Shown here piece after piece: positions 9,491-20,118 of a stretch of 64,000 nt of DNA. The translations under genes were made by a program, and so were the position numbers. This stretch comes from Pseudaquabacterium pictum (lineage in GTDB: Bacteria; Pseudomonadota; Gammaproteobacteria; Burkholderiales; Burkholderiaceae_C), in NCBI RefSeq assembly GCF_005403045.1, contig NZ_BJCL01000014.1, positions 62,001 through 126,000 on the forward strand, in the 5' to 3' direction. The first letter of the stretch is position 1, and every line of letters starts with the position of its first letter. The notes beneath the pieces are model-generated. The model saw nothing but the letters and a program-made list of their open reading frames with translations. It made no database searches and was not told the origin of the DNA.

Positions 9491-9546
9491 TGGCTGTTGG
9501 ATCGGCGCCACCGTTGAGCGCCGGCTTTGATGATTGAGGGGTCTCC

Positions 9547-10107
9547 ATGAAACGTGTTCTCTTTGCCGCCGCGCTGTGCGGTGCGGGCCTGGCCCAGGCC
9601 GGTGCGATCTCCGGCTTCACCGGCAGCTATGCGGTCGGCAACTGGACCAGCAGCGCTGGCACCGGCACCATTGCCGCGACGCCCGCTGCGCTGGTCCTCA
9701 CCAGCGGTGACGACGGCTCGGGCAATCCGGCATACACCAGCTTCTACATCCAGTTCACCAAGAGCGCCACGGTGAATTTCAGCTGGGCCTATGCCACCGC
9801 GGACGACGCGCCAATCTACGACCCGTTTGGCTTCCTGTTGTCCAACGACCTTGCCGGCTTGGCAACCGGGTTCGGTCTGCTGACCGATAACCTGGGTGCC
9901 CAAGCACAGTCTGGCAGCTACTCGGTCGTGGTGGCCGCCGGCCAGTATTTCGGGTTTGAAGCGCAGTCGGACAACACCTTCGGCGCCGCCACCACCACGA
10001 TCAACGGCCTGCGCATCGTCGAAGTGCCCGAGCCCGGCGCATTGGCCCTGCTCGCCCTGGCGCTGACCGCGGCCGCCATCACCACGCGGCGCCGGCGCGC
10101 CGGCTGA
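9547..10107 (+). CDS. PEP-CTERM sorting domain protein, 186 aa
   Basis: 186 residues: a signal peptide (MKRVLFAAALCGAGLAQAGA), a Gly/Ser/Thr/Ala-rich body predicted to be mostly beta strand, and a C-terminal sorting signal. That signal has VPEP at residues 160-163, a hydrophobic helix (ALALLALALTAA) and a basic tail (TTRRRRAG). PEP-CTERM proteins are exported, cut and anchored or released by exosortase, often with exopolysaccharide production. A sigma-54 promoter sits 57-72 bases upstream. The subtilase gene follows in the same direction after 93 bases with no evident terminator, so co-transcription is likely. The specific role of the body is unknown. No exosortase gene is present in the window. 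Confidence 0.88.
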   Translation: MKRVLFAAALCGAGLAQAGAISGFTGSYAVGNWTSSAGTGTIAATPAALVLTSGDDGSGNPAYTSFYIQFTKSATVNFSWAYATADDAPIYDPFGFLLSNDLAGLATGFGLLTDNLGAQAQSGSYSVVVAAGQYFGFEAQSDNTFGAATTTINGLRIVEVPEPGALALLALALTAAAITTRRRRAG

Positions 10108-10200
10108 CCGCCGGTCCCCGACCGACCCTTCCGTGCCGCGTCCGTCCAGCAACCTGGCCGGGCGCACCCACGCACCCACTCTGATCCCAGGAAGTGCACC

Positions 10201-13200
10201 ATGATCCGATTTCGTTCAGGCGTCCTGTCCGCCGTGGTCGCAGCTGCCCTCGCAGCCTGCGGCGGCGGCACTGACAGCGGCACGTCCACGCCGGCCCAGG
10301 CCAGCATTGGCTCGGCCACAGCCCAAGGCGCGCTGCGCAACCAGGCGGCGCTCGCCGTGGACGCACGCCTGGCCCGCGCCAAGGGCCCGGTCGATGTGTG
10401 GGTGCAGCTCGACGCCAACTCGCTGGCCCGCGCCCGGGCGCTGATGGCCAACACCGAGGCAGGCACGAAGCGCACGCAGGCATCGGCCACGGGCGAAGGC
10501 AGTGCGGTCGCGGCGGCCATGGTGGCGCAGCGCGCCACCGTGCAGGCTCAGCAGACCGCCACTGCACAGCGGCTGCAGGCCCTGGGCGCCAAGGAGCTGG
10601 CGCGGGTGCAGGTGGCCCACAACGCCATCGCCATCACCATCGATGCCGCCCGCCTGCCCGAACTGGCCAAGCTGCCCGGCGTGGTGCGGGTGCGGCCGGT
10701 GATGCATTACGAGAAGCACCTGGCGGAGACCGTGCCCTACGTGGGTGCCGCCGCCGTGCAGGCCACTGGCACCGACGGCACCGGTGTGCGCGTGGCCGTG
10801 CTGGATTCCGGCATCGACTACACCCACCGGAACCTGGGCGGTTCGGGCTCGGCCGCCGATTGGGCCGCAGCCACCGCCGACCCCACGGTGGTGCCGGTGG
10901 GCCTGTTCCCGACGGCCAAGGTGGTGGGCGGCTTCGACTTCACCGGCTCGACCTGGTCGAGCACCGCCGGGACCCGCACCGAAGACCCGAACCCCATCGA
11001 CGACGGCCCGGCGCGCGGCCACGGCACCAACGTGGCCGACATCATCGGCGGCCGCAGCCTGGACGGCGCCCACAAGGGCATGGCGCCTGGCGTGCAGCTG
11101 TATGCGGTGAAGGTGTGCTCCAGCGTCAGCACCAACTGCAACGGCATCGCCCTGCTCAAGGGCATGGACTACGCGCTCGACCCGGACGGCAATCCGGCCA
11201 CCGATGACGCGGTGGACGTGATCAACCTGTCCCTGGGCAGCAGCTACGGCCAGATCGAGGACGACCTCACGCTGGCCGTCTCCAATGCGGTCTCCGCCGG
11301 GGTGGTGGTGGTCATCTCGGCCGGCAACTCGGCCGACCGGCCCTACATCGTCGGCTCGCCATCCATCTCACCCGGCGCCATCAGCGTGGCGCAGACCCAG
11401 GTGCCCAGCGCCACTGCCGTGCCGCTGCTGGTCAACGCGCCGGCCGCCATCGCCGGTGTCTACGGCAACACCGCACTGCTCGACTGGGCACCCATCGGCG
11501 CGGGCGTCACCGGCGATGTGGTCTACGTCGGCAGGGGTTGTGCTGGTGACACCCTGCTGGCCAACCCGGCCGGCAAGATCGCACTGATCGACCGTGGCAC
11601 CTGCAACATCAGCGAGAAGGTCGACAAGGCGGCCAACGCCGGTGCGGTGGGCACGCTGATCGGCCTGATCGCTGCGGGTGATGCCGTCTCGTTCTCGCTG
11701 GGCAGCGGCAGCAACTTCCCCCCGTCGATGGTGATCCAGCAATCGCTGAGCACCAGCATCAAGGGCCGGCTGTCGGCTGGTCAGACGGTCAACGTCTCGC
11801 TCAGCCCGTCGGCGGCGATCGCCCTGGTCGGCGGCATGGCGGGCACGTCGTCGCGCGGCCCGTCCATCGGCACCCACCTGATCAAGCCCGAGATCGGTGC
11901 GCCTGGCGCGTCGGTGTCGGCGGATGCGGGTTCGGGCACCGGTTCGGTGCCGTTCGGTGGCACCTCGGGCGCCGCACCCATGGTGGCCGGCGCGGCAGCA
12001 CTGTTGCTGCAGGCCCACCCGGGCCGCACGCCGCTGCAGATCAAGGCCATGCTGATGAACAGCGCCGAGACCACGGTCTACACCAACCCGGCCACCTTGC
12101 CGGGCGGCCTGGCACCCATCACCCGCGTGGGCGCAGGCGAACTGCGCGTCAACCGCGCGATCGCGCTGACCGCTGCTGCCTTCGACCAGCAATCGCTGTC
12201 GGCGGCGCTGTCGTTCGGCGCTGTCGACGTCGACAAGCAGGTGGTGCTGAACAAGACGGTCACCGTGCAGAACTTCGGCAGCGGCCCGCGCACCTTCACC
12301 ATCACGCCCAGCTTCCGCTACGCCGACGATGCGGCCACCGGGGCCGTGCAGCTGCAGGTGCAAGGCTCGGTCACGGTGCCGGCTGGCGGCAGGGCGACGG
12401 TGCCGGTGCGCATGGTGATCAACCCTGCCACGCTGCCGGCATGGAACCTCAACGGCGGCAGCCAGGGTGGCAATGGTGCCCTGCTGAACGGCCCCGAGTT
12501 CGACGGCTACCTGACCTTGACGGCTGGCAGCGAGAAGCTGTCGCTGCCCTGGCATGTGCTGCCGCGCAAGGCGGCCGCAGTCACCGGCATCCGCCCGACG
12601 GGCTCGCGTGCGGCCAACGTGATCACGCTGAAGAACGTGGGCGCCGAGTTTGGTGGCTATGACTACGATGTCTTCTCGTTGATCGGCAGCAGTGCCGCAC
12701 TGCCGGCCACCGAGTTCCCGCGCCCTGGTGATGGCTTCGCCACCATCGACGTGCGCTCGGTCGGCGTGCGTTACCTGCCGCCGGCCCTGTGTGGTGCCCA
12801 TTGCCTCGAGTTCGCCATCAGCAACTACGCCCGCCAGTCCCACCCCAACTACCCGGCGGGCTTCGAGATCTACATCGACACCAACAACGATGGCACCGAT
12901 GACTACGTGGTCTACAACCAGGAGTCGGGCACGTTCGGGTCGTCGGGCCAGAACCGGGTCTATGTCGCGTCGCTGGCTGGCGGCGCCGGGTCGTCGGTCT
13001 TCTTCACGGATGCCGACCTGAACTCGGGCAACCTGATCTTCACGGTGCTGCTCAACAACGAGGGTCTGCCGGGCCTCCCCAGCCTGGGTGCTGCCACCAG
13101 CGCCACGCTTGGCATCTCGCTGTACGCCTACGACAACTACTTCACCGGGACCTACACCGACGCTGTCGCAGGCATGAAGTTCACGCCGGCGGCGCCGAAG

Positions 13201-13371
13201 TACCGCGTCACCAGCGGCGTGCCGTTCGGGGGCGTGGCCAAGGGCCCGCTGCTGAACGTGCCGTTCACCAAGAACGCAGCGGTCACTGCCGCCCAGAGCA
13301 GCGAGTCGGGCCTGTTGTTCATGTACCGCCGCAACGTGGGTGCCGAAAGCCAGGCCTTCGTGATCCCGTGA
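10201..13371 (+). CDS. Large S8 subtilisin-like serine protease, lipoprotein, with PA insert
   Basis: 1056 residues. The signal peptide ends in a lipobox (ALAAC, Cys20), suggesting lipid anchoring. An I9-like propeptide spans about residues 55-175 (ALGAKELARV...PGVVRVRPVMH). The catalytic triad is Asp202 (AVLDSGIDYTH), His274 (RGHGTNVAD) and Ser589 (GGTSGAAPMVAG), with oxyanion Asn376 (SAGNSAD). A protease-associated domain is inserted around residues 455-490 (KIALIDRGTCNISEK). The long C-terminus (about 650-1056) is beta-rich and resembles fibronectin-III-like subtilase tails. All catalytic residues are intact. Its propeptide is duplicated as the separate secreted protein encoded at 8936-9364. 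Confidence 0.93.
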   Translation: MIRFRSGVLSAVVAAALAACGGGTDSGTSTPAQASIGSATAQGALRNQAALAVDARLARAKGPVDVWVQLDANSLARARALMANTEAGTKRTQASATGEGSAVAAAMVAQRATVQAQQTATAQRLQALGAKELARVQVAHNAIAITIDAARLPELAKLPGVVRVRPVMHYEKHLAETVPYVGAAAVQATGTDGTGVRVAVLDSGIDYTHRNLGGSGSAADWAAATADPTVVPVGLFPTAKVVGGFDFTGSTWSSTAGTRTEDPNPIDDGPARGHGTNVADIIGGRSLDGAHKGMAPGVQLYAVKVCSSVSTNCNGIALLKGMDYALDPDGNPATDDAVDVINLSLGSSYGQIEDDLTLAVSNAVSAGVVVVISAGNSADRPYIVGSPSISPGAISVAQTQVPSATAVPLLVNAPAAIAGVYGNTALLDWAPIGAGVTGDVVYVGRGCAGDTLLANPAGKIALIDRGTCNISEKVDKAANAGAVGTLIGLIAAGDAVSFSLGSGSNFPPSMVIQQSLSTSIKGRLSAGQTVNVSLSPSAAIALVGGMAGTSSRGPSIGTHLIKPEIGAPGASVSADAGSGTGSVPFGGTSGAAPMVAGAAALLLQAHPGRTPLQIKAMLMNSAETTVYTNPATLPGGLAPITRVGAGELRVNRAIALTAAAFDQQSLSAALSFGAVDVDKQVVLNKTVTVQNFGSGPRTFTITPSFRYADDAATGAVQLQVQGSVTVPAGGRATVPVRMVINPATLPAWNLNGGSQGGNGALLNGPEFDGYLTLTAGSEKLSLPWHVLPRKAAAVTGIRPTGSRAANVITLKNVGAEFGGYDYDVFSLIGSSAALPATEFPRPGDGFATIDVRSVGVRYLPPALCGAHCLEFAISNYARQSHPNYPAGFEIYIDTNNDGTDDYVVYNQESGTFGSSGQNRVYVASLAGGAGSSVFFTDADLNSGNLIFTVLLNNEGLPGLPSLGAATSATLGISLYAYDNYFTGTYTDAVAGMKFTPAAPKYRVTSGVPFGGVAKGPLLNVPFTKNAAVTAAQSSESGLLFMYRRNVGAESQAFVIP

Positions 13372-13379
13372 TGCTGCGC

Positions 13380-13408
13380 TGGCGGTTGGGCTTGCCGCCC
13401 AACCGCCA
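13380..13408 (+). terminator. Strong hairpin after subtilase gene
   Basis: Perfect 12-bp inverted repeat (TGGCGGTTGGGC, loop TTGCC, then the complement) starting eight bases past the subtilase stop codon. There is no T-run behind it, so by itself it is an mRNA-end stabiliser or part of a two-hairpin terminator. Confidence 0.5.
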
Positions 13409-13421
13409 CCACGCCACAGTC

Positions 13422-13450
13422 CAGGGCCGCGCATGCGGCCCTGTTGCTTG
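13422..13450 (+). terminator. Rho-independent-type terminator
   Basis: CAGGGCCGC, tetraloop GCAT, GCGGCCCTG (a perfect 9-bp stem) followed by TTGCTTGG. The short T-rich tail is weak but the stem is very GC-rich. It insulates the subtilase transcript from oxyR. Confidence 0.6.
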
Positions 13451-13501
13451 GTGGGCCACGGCCAACAGCGCCGGCGTGGGCGCTGGCCATAATCCGCCTG
13501 C

Positions 13502-14437
13502 ATGACCCTGACCGAGTTGCGCTACATCGTCGCCGTCGCCCGTGAGCGCCACTTCGGCCGCGCCGCCGAGGCCTGCTTCGTCTCCCAGCCCACGCTCAGC
13601 GTGGCCATCAAGAAGCTGGAGGAGGAACTCGACCTGAAGCTCTTCGAACGTGGCGCCAGCGAGGTCAGCGTCACCCCGCTGGGCGAGGCCATCGTGCGGC
13701 AGGCGCAGTCGGTGCTGGAGCAGGCTGCGGCGATCAAGGAGATCGCCAAGCGCGGCAAGGACCCGCTGTCCGGCCCGCTGCGCCTGGGCATCATCTACAC
13801 CATCGGCCCCTACCTGCTGCCCGAACTGGTGCGCCATGCCATCGACATGACGCCGCAGATGCCGCTGATGCTGCAGGAGAACTTCACCGTCAAGCTGCTC
13901 GACATGCTGCGCACCGGTGAGCTGGACTGCGCCATCATGGCCGAGCCCTTCCCCGACACCGGCCTGGCCACCGCGCCGCTGTACGACGAGCCCTTCCTGG
14001 TGGCCGCGCCGGCCAGCCACCCGCTGGCGCAGCAGCGCAGCATCAGCAGCGAGGCGCTGAAGCAGGAGACCATGCTGCTGCTGGGAACCGGCCACTGCTT
14101 CCGCGACCAGGTGCTCGAGGTCTGCCCCGAGTTCGCCCGCTTCTCCAGCAATGCCGAGGGCATCCGCAAGAGCTTCGAGGGCAGCTCGCTGGAGACCATC
14201 CGCTACATGGTGGCCGCGGGCATGGGCATCACCGTGGTGCCGCAGCTCAGCGTGCGCACCTGGGACCGCAGCGAGGGCCCCAACCAGCAGGTGGTCTACC
14301 TGCCGTTCGAGGCGCCGGCGCCCACCCGCCGGGTGGTGCTGGCCTGGCGCCGCAGCTTCACCCGCTACGAGGCCATCGCCGCGCTGCGCAACGCCGTCTA
14401 TGCCTGCGCGCTGGAGGGCGTCACCCGCCTGTCATGA
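13502..14437 (+). CDS. oxyR: Hydrogen peroxide-sensing regulator OxyR
   Basis: 311-residue LysR-family regulator. The N-terminal helix-turn-helix is in RERHFGRAAEACFVSQPTLS, and the effector domain follows from about residue 90. The redox pair Cys199 (GTGHCFRDQ) and Cys208 (LEVCPEF) falls at exactly the numbering of E. coli OxyR, so disulfide activation by peroxide is expected. The surrounding GHCF motif is also conserved. katG lies 136 bases downstream on the same strand with its own promoter and inverted repeats, so OxyR very probably activates it. oxyR itself is likely autoregulated, although I see no clear operator in its short upstream region. Confidence 0.96.
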   Translation: MTLTELRYIVAVARERHFGRAAEACFVSQPTLSVAIKKLEEELDLKLFERGASEVSVTPLGEAIVRQAQSVLEQAAAIKEIAKRGKDPLSGPLRLGIIYTIGPYLLPELVRHAIDMTPQMPLMLQENFTVKLLDMLRTGELDCAIMAEPFPDTGLATAPLYDEPFLVAAPASHPLAQQRSISSEALKQETMLLLGTGHCFRDQVLEVCPEFARFSSNAEGIRKSFEGSSLETIRYMVAAGMGITVVPQLSVRTWDRSEGPNQQVVYLPFEAPAPTRRVVLAWRRSFTRYEAIAALRNAVYACALEGVTRLS

Positions 14438-14456
14438 GGCCGGCGGCCGAGCGGGG

Positions 14457-14487
14457 CTATGGTGGCGATAGCCGCTCTGGCTATCGC
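14457..14487 (+). promoter_or_regulatory. Candidate OxyR operator upstream of katG
   Basis: CTAT-N7-ATAG-N9-CTAT, containing a perfect 9-bp inverted repeat (GCGATAGCC at 14465-14473 and GGCTATCGC at 14479-14487, loop GCTCT). ATAG/CTAT half-sites are the OxyR signature. The second spacing is 9 rather than the canonical 7, so binding must be tested. It lies just above the katG -35 element, as expected for an activator. Confidence 0.55.
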
Positions 14488-14495
14488 GCCCTTTG

Positions 14496-16811
<2,316 letters not shown>

Positions 16812-16860
16812 TGTCCCGGCAGGGCGGGCCGGCGCGGGTTTGCGGGCACACTCGGTGCCC

Positions 16861-17643
16861 ATGCCTGTGTCCGACCCGCTGATCCGCCTGCACCACGTCG
16901 ACAAGCGTTTCCCCACCGGCCTGCAGGCGCTGGCCGGTGTGTCGCTGGCGGTGCGGGGCGGCGAGTTCGTCGCCCTGCTGGGCCCCTCGGGCTGCGGCAA
17001 GAGCACCGTACTTCGCCTGGCCGCCGGGCTGGACGCACCCACCAGCGGCACCGTGCAGGCACCCGCGCTGGACACGACGGGCACCAGCGACACCGCCTTC
17101 GTCTTCCAGGAGCCCACGCTGATGCCCTGGGCCACGGTGGCCGACAACGTCTGGCTGCCGCTGCGCCTGCAGGGCCAGCCCCGCGCCCAGGCGTTGCCGG
17201 CGGTGCAGGCGGTGCTGGCCCGGGTGGGCCTGGCCGACTTTGCCGGCGCCCATCCGCAGCAGCTGTCGGGCGGCATGAAGATGCGCGCCTCCATCGCCCG
17301 CGCCCTGGTCACCCGGCCACGGGTGCTGCTGATGGACGAGCCCTTCGCCGCGCTGGACGACATCACCCGCCAGGCGCTGAATGCCGACCTGCTGGCGTGG
17401 TGGCATGCCGACGGCGGCATGGCGGCGCTGTTCGTCACCCACAGCGTGGCCGAGGCGGTGTACCTGAGCCAGCGGGTGCTGGTGATGGCCGCCCGTCCCG
17501 GCCGGGTGGTGGCCGAACTGGCGATAGACGCGCCGTATCCGCGGCCGGCGGGCTTCCGCCACAGCGCGGCGTTCAGCGACCACTGCCGCCAGCTGGGCGA
17601 GGCGCTGGCGGCGGCCCATGCCGCGGCGCCGCACGCCGCATGA
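16861..17643 (+). CDS. ABC transporter ATP-binding protein (nitrate/sulfonate/pyrimidine type)
   Basis: 260 residues. Walker A GPSGCGKST, the Q-loop in VFQEPTLMPWATV, signature LSGGMKMRASIARAL, Walker B VLLMDEPFAALDD and the H-loop VTHSVAEA are all intact. The PTLMPW and DEPFAALD pattern is typical of the SsuB/TauB/ThiZ group that energises uptake of sulfonates, nitrate or thiamine precursors. An upstream in-frame extension was rejected as non-conserved. Its stop overlaps the permease start (ATGA), so the two are translationally coupled. It forms one importer with the permease and the NMT1-like binding protein that follow. Confidence 0.9.
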   Translation: MPVSDPLIRLHHVDKRFPTGLQALAGVSLAVRGGEFVALLGPSGCGKSTVLRLAAGLDAPTSGTVQAPALDTTGTSDTAFVFQEPTLMPWATVADNVWLPLRLQGQPRAQALPAVQAVLARVGLADFAGAHPQQLSGGMKMRASIARALVTRPRVLLMDEPFAALDDITRQALNADLLAWWHADGGMAALFVTHSVAEAVYLSQRVLVMAARPGRVVAELAIDAPYPRPAGFRHSAAFSDHCRQLGEALAAAHAAAPHAA

Positions 17644-18425
17644 GGTCGTCGCTGAAGACCTGGGCCCTGCCCGCGCTGGTGCTGCTGGGCCTGCTGGCCG
17701 GCTGGGAGCTGCTGGTGCGCGCCGCCGAGATCCCGGCCTACACGCTGCCCGCGCCCAGCCTGGTGGCGCAGACGCTGGTGGCCCACTTCGGCTCGCTGGC
17801 CGGCAGCTGGTGGGTGACGGTGAAGATCACCGCCGGCGCGCTGGCCCTGGCCTGCGCCGGCGGCGTGCTGATCGCCGCAGCCTTTGCGCTGTCGCCCACG
17901 CTGGAGCGGGCGCTGTTCCCGGTGGCGGTGGTGCTGCAGGTCACGCCCATCGTGGCGGTGGCGCCGCTGATCCTGATCTATGTGCACAGCACCACCGCCG
18001 CGCTGTTGCTGTGCGCCTGGATCGTGGCCTTCTTCCCGATCCTGTCGAACACGGTGATCGGCCTGCGCGCGGCCGATGCCAACCTGCGCGACCTGTTCCG
18101 CCTGTACCGCGCCACGCCCTGGCAGCGCCTGCGCCTGCTGCGCCTGCCGGCGGCGCTGCCCTACTTCGTGGCGGGGCTGAAGATCAGCGGCGGACTGAGC
18201 CTGATCGGCGCGGTGACGGCCGAGATGGTGGCCGGGGCCGCCGGCCGCGAGACTGGCCTGGCCTCGCGCATCCTGGAGGCGAGCTTCCGCACCGAGACGC
18301 CGAAGATGTTCGCCGCACTCACCCTGCTGGTGCTGACCGGCGTCGGCATCTTCGCGCTGTTCAATGCCCTCTCCGCCTGGCTGTTGGGGTCGTGGCATGC
18401 TTCGGAATCGACCCGCCCCGATTGA
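17640..18425 (+). CDS. ABC transporter permease (BPD-type inner membrane component)
   Basis: 261 residues with about six hydrophobic segments (for example LPALVLLGLLAGWELLV, ITAGALALACAGGVLIAAA). The coupling-helix region matches the EAA-type loop (YRATPWQRLRLLRLPAALPYFVAGLKIS, paraphrased from position 18106 on). The topology and length match SsuC/TauC/ThiX permeases. The start is the ATG overlapping the ATPase stop by four bases; a longer open frame upstream is a shadow of the ATPase gene. Likely a homodimer in the importer with the ATPase before it and the binding protein after it. Confidence 0.9.
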   Translation: MRSSLKTWALPALVLLGLLAGWELLVRAAEIPAYTLPAPSLVAQTLVAHFGSLAGSWWVTVKITAGALALACAGGVLIAAAFALSPTLERALFPVAVVLQVTPIVAVAPLILIYVHSTTAALLLCAWIVAFFPILSNTVIGLRAADANLRDLFRLYRATPWQRLRLLRLPAALPYFVAGLKISGGLSLIGAVTAEMVAGAAGRETGLASRILEASFRTETPKMFAALTLLVLTGVGIFALFNALSAWLLGSWHASESTRPD

Positions 18426-18457
18426 GCCGCTTGAAACCCTCGACAAGGACCCCGCCC

Positions 18458-19471
18458 ATGCGCGCACGCCTCACGCTCCTGGCCGCCGCCGCCCTGCTGG
18501 CCGCGCCGGCCATCGCCCAGGACAAGATCACCTTCGCCACCAACTGGAAAGCCCAGGCCGCGCATGGCGGCTTCTACCAGGCGGTGGCCGACGGCACCTA
18601 CAAGAAGTACGGTCTGGAGGTCACCATCCAGCCCGGCGGGCCGCAGGTCAACAACCGGCCGCTGCTGCCGGCCGGCCGCATCGATTTCCTGATGACCGGC
18701 AACCTGCTGCACAGCTTCGACAACGTCAAGAACAAGGTGCCCACCGTGGTGGTGGCCGCCATGTTCCAGAAGGATCCGCAGGCGCTGATGGCCCACCCCG
18801 GACAGGGCTACGAGAAGTTCGAGGCGCTGAAGAATGCGCCGCTGGCGCTGATCGCCAAGGACGGCCAGTTCAGTTGGTGGCAGTGGCTGAAGGTGACGCA
18901 CGGCTTCAAGGACGAGGCGCTCAAGCCCTACAACTACAACCTGGGTCCGTTCCTGGCCAACAACAAGTCCATCCAGCAGGGCTACTCGGTGGCCGAGCCG
19001 ATCTACGTGGAGAACCAGGGCAAGTTCAAGCCGGTGGTGCACCTGCTGGCCGACCATGGGTTCAGCACCTACAGCACGGTGATCGAGGCCCGCACCGACA
19101 CGGTGAAGAACAAGCCTGACCTGGTGCAGCGCTTCGTCGATGCATCGGCCATCGGCTGGGTGAACTACCTGTACGGCGACCGCAAGGCCGCCAACGCGAT
19201 GATGATCAAGGACAACCCGGAGATGACGGTGGCCGAGATGGAGGCCAGCGTGGCGCTGATGAAGAGCCAGGGCATCGTCGATTCGGGCGAGGCCGGCAGC
19301 AAGGGCATCGGCGCGATGAACGCCGCCCGGGTGAAGGACTTCTACGAGCAGATGGTCAAGGCCGGCCTGTACAAGGCCGGCGAGGTCGACCTGGCCCAGG
19401 TGGCCACCTACCAGTTCGTCAACAAGGGCGTGGGCCAGGACGTCAAGGCCAGGCTCGCCGGCAGCAAGTGA
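18458..19471 (+). CDS. NMT1/THI5-like ABC substrate-binding protein
   Basis: 337 residues with a clean Sec signal (MRARLTLLAAAALLAAPAIA, cleaved near residue 20). The mature start DKITFATNWKAQAAHGGFYQA is characteristic of NMT1-type binding proteins, whose known ligands include hydroxymethylpyrimidine precursors, riboflavin-like compounds, nitrate and sulfonates. The conserved Gly/Pro-rich stretch near VTIQPGGPQVN supports this. The substrate cannot be decided; no TPP or FMN riboswitch-like leader is seen before the operon. It lies 32 bases after the permease, and its stop overlaps the next gene's GTG. Confidence 0.88.
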   Translation: MRARLTLLAAAALLAAPAIAQDKITFATNWKAQAAHGGFYQAVADGTYKKYGLEVTIQPGGPQVNNRPLLPAGRIDFLMTGNLLHSFDNVKNKVPTVVVAAMFQKDPQALMAHPGQGYEKFEALKNAPLALIAKDGQFSWWQWLKVTHGFKDEALKPYNYNLGPFLANNKSIQQGYSVAEPIYVENQGKFKPVVHLLADHGFSTYSTVIEARTDTVKNKPDLVQRFVDASAIGWVNYLYGDRKAANAMMIKDNPEMTVAEMEASVALMKSQGIVDSGEAGSKGIGAMNAARVKDFYEQMVKAGLYKAGEVDLAQVATYQFVNKGVGQDVKARLAGSK

Positions 19472-20118
19472 GCTTCTGGCCGAGGATGCCGTTGCGGGCT
19501 CCGCGGCCCGCCGGGCCGCTGCTCGGGTTCTGGCAGGCCCTGCGTGACGATCCGCGCCGCGTGGGTGCATTGCTGCCATCCGGGCCTGCGCTGGCCCAGG
19601 CCATGCTGGATCTGACGCTTGCAGAGCCGCCCGGTCATGTGATCGAGATCGGTGCTGGCACCGGCGCCATCAGCCAGGCCCTGGTCCAGCACAGCCAGGC
19701 CTTCGCGTCGCTGCAGTTGCTGGAAGCGAATCCGCAGCTGGCGGAGGGGCTGCGCCGGCGCTTTCCCGGGACGCCGGTGCACGCTTGCTGCGCGTCGCAG
19801 TTGGATGAACTGCTGCCCGGGCCGGCCGAACGGCTCACGCTGGTGTCGTCGCTGCCGTTCGGATCGCTCAAGGCGGTTGACCGCCAGCGCGTGCTGGCTG
19901 CCATCGCCCGCCAGACCAGTCGGACACGGGACTGGCGGCTGTTGCAGTACAGCTATGGCGGGCGCCTCCCGTTCCCGTCCGACGGTCCGACCCAGGGTTG
20001 GAAGCGGCTGCACACCGTGTGGCGCAATCTGCCGCCGGCCACGCTGTGGCAGCTGTCGCCGCTGCCTGGCGCGGTGCGGCACGCCGCCAGTGCCGGCGCG
20101 CCAGCAGCCGACCGATGA
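19468..20118 (+). CDS. SAM-dependent methyltransferase, phospholipid N-methyltransferase-like
   Basis: 216 residues from a GTG overlapping the previous stop; an ATG 18 bases further is an alternative start. The SAM-binding motif is VIEIGAGTGAISQAL, followed by an acidic loop region (LLEANPQL) and LVSSLPFGSL. The last corresponds to the catalytic SxLP segment of PmtA/rRNA dimethylase-like enzymes (COG3963-type). Such proteins methylate phosphatidylethanolamine towards phosphatidylcholine. The next gene, overlapping by four bases, encodes a phosphoethanolamine transferase-like protein, which supports a lipid head-group role. Function as a PE methylase is inference. Confidence 0.72.
   Translation: MSFWPRMPLRAPRPAGPLLGFWQALRDDPRRVGALLPSGPALAQAMLDLTLAEPPGHVIEIGAGTGAISQALVQHSQAFASLQLLEANPQLAEGLRRRFPGTPVHACCASQLDELLPGPAERLTLVSSLPFGSLKAVDRQRVLAAIARQTSRTRDWRLLQYSYGGRLPFPSDGPTQGWKRLHTVWRNLPPATLWQLSPLPGAVRHAASAGAPAADR

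Noticed and set aside
16812-16860. TPP or FMN riboswitch before the NMT1-type ABC importer
   Set aside because: Only 49 bases separate katG from the ATPase gene, too short for either riboswitch, and no conserved core is seen.
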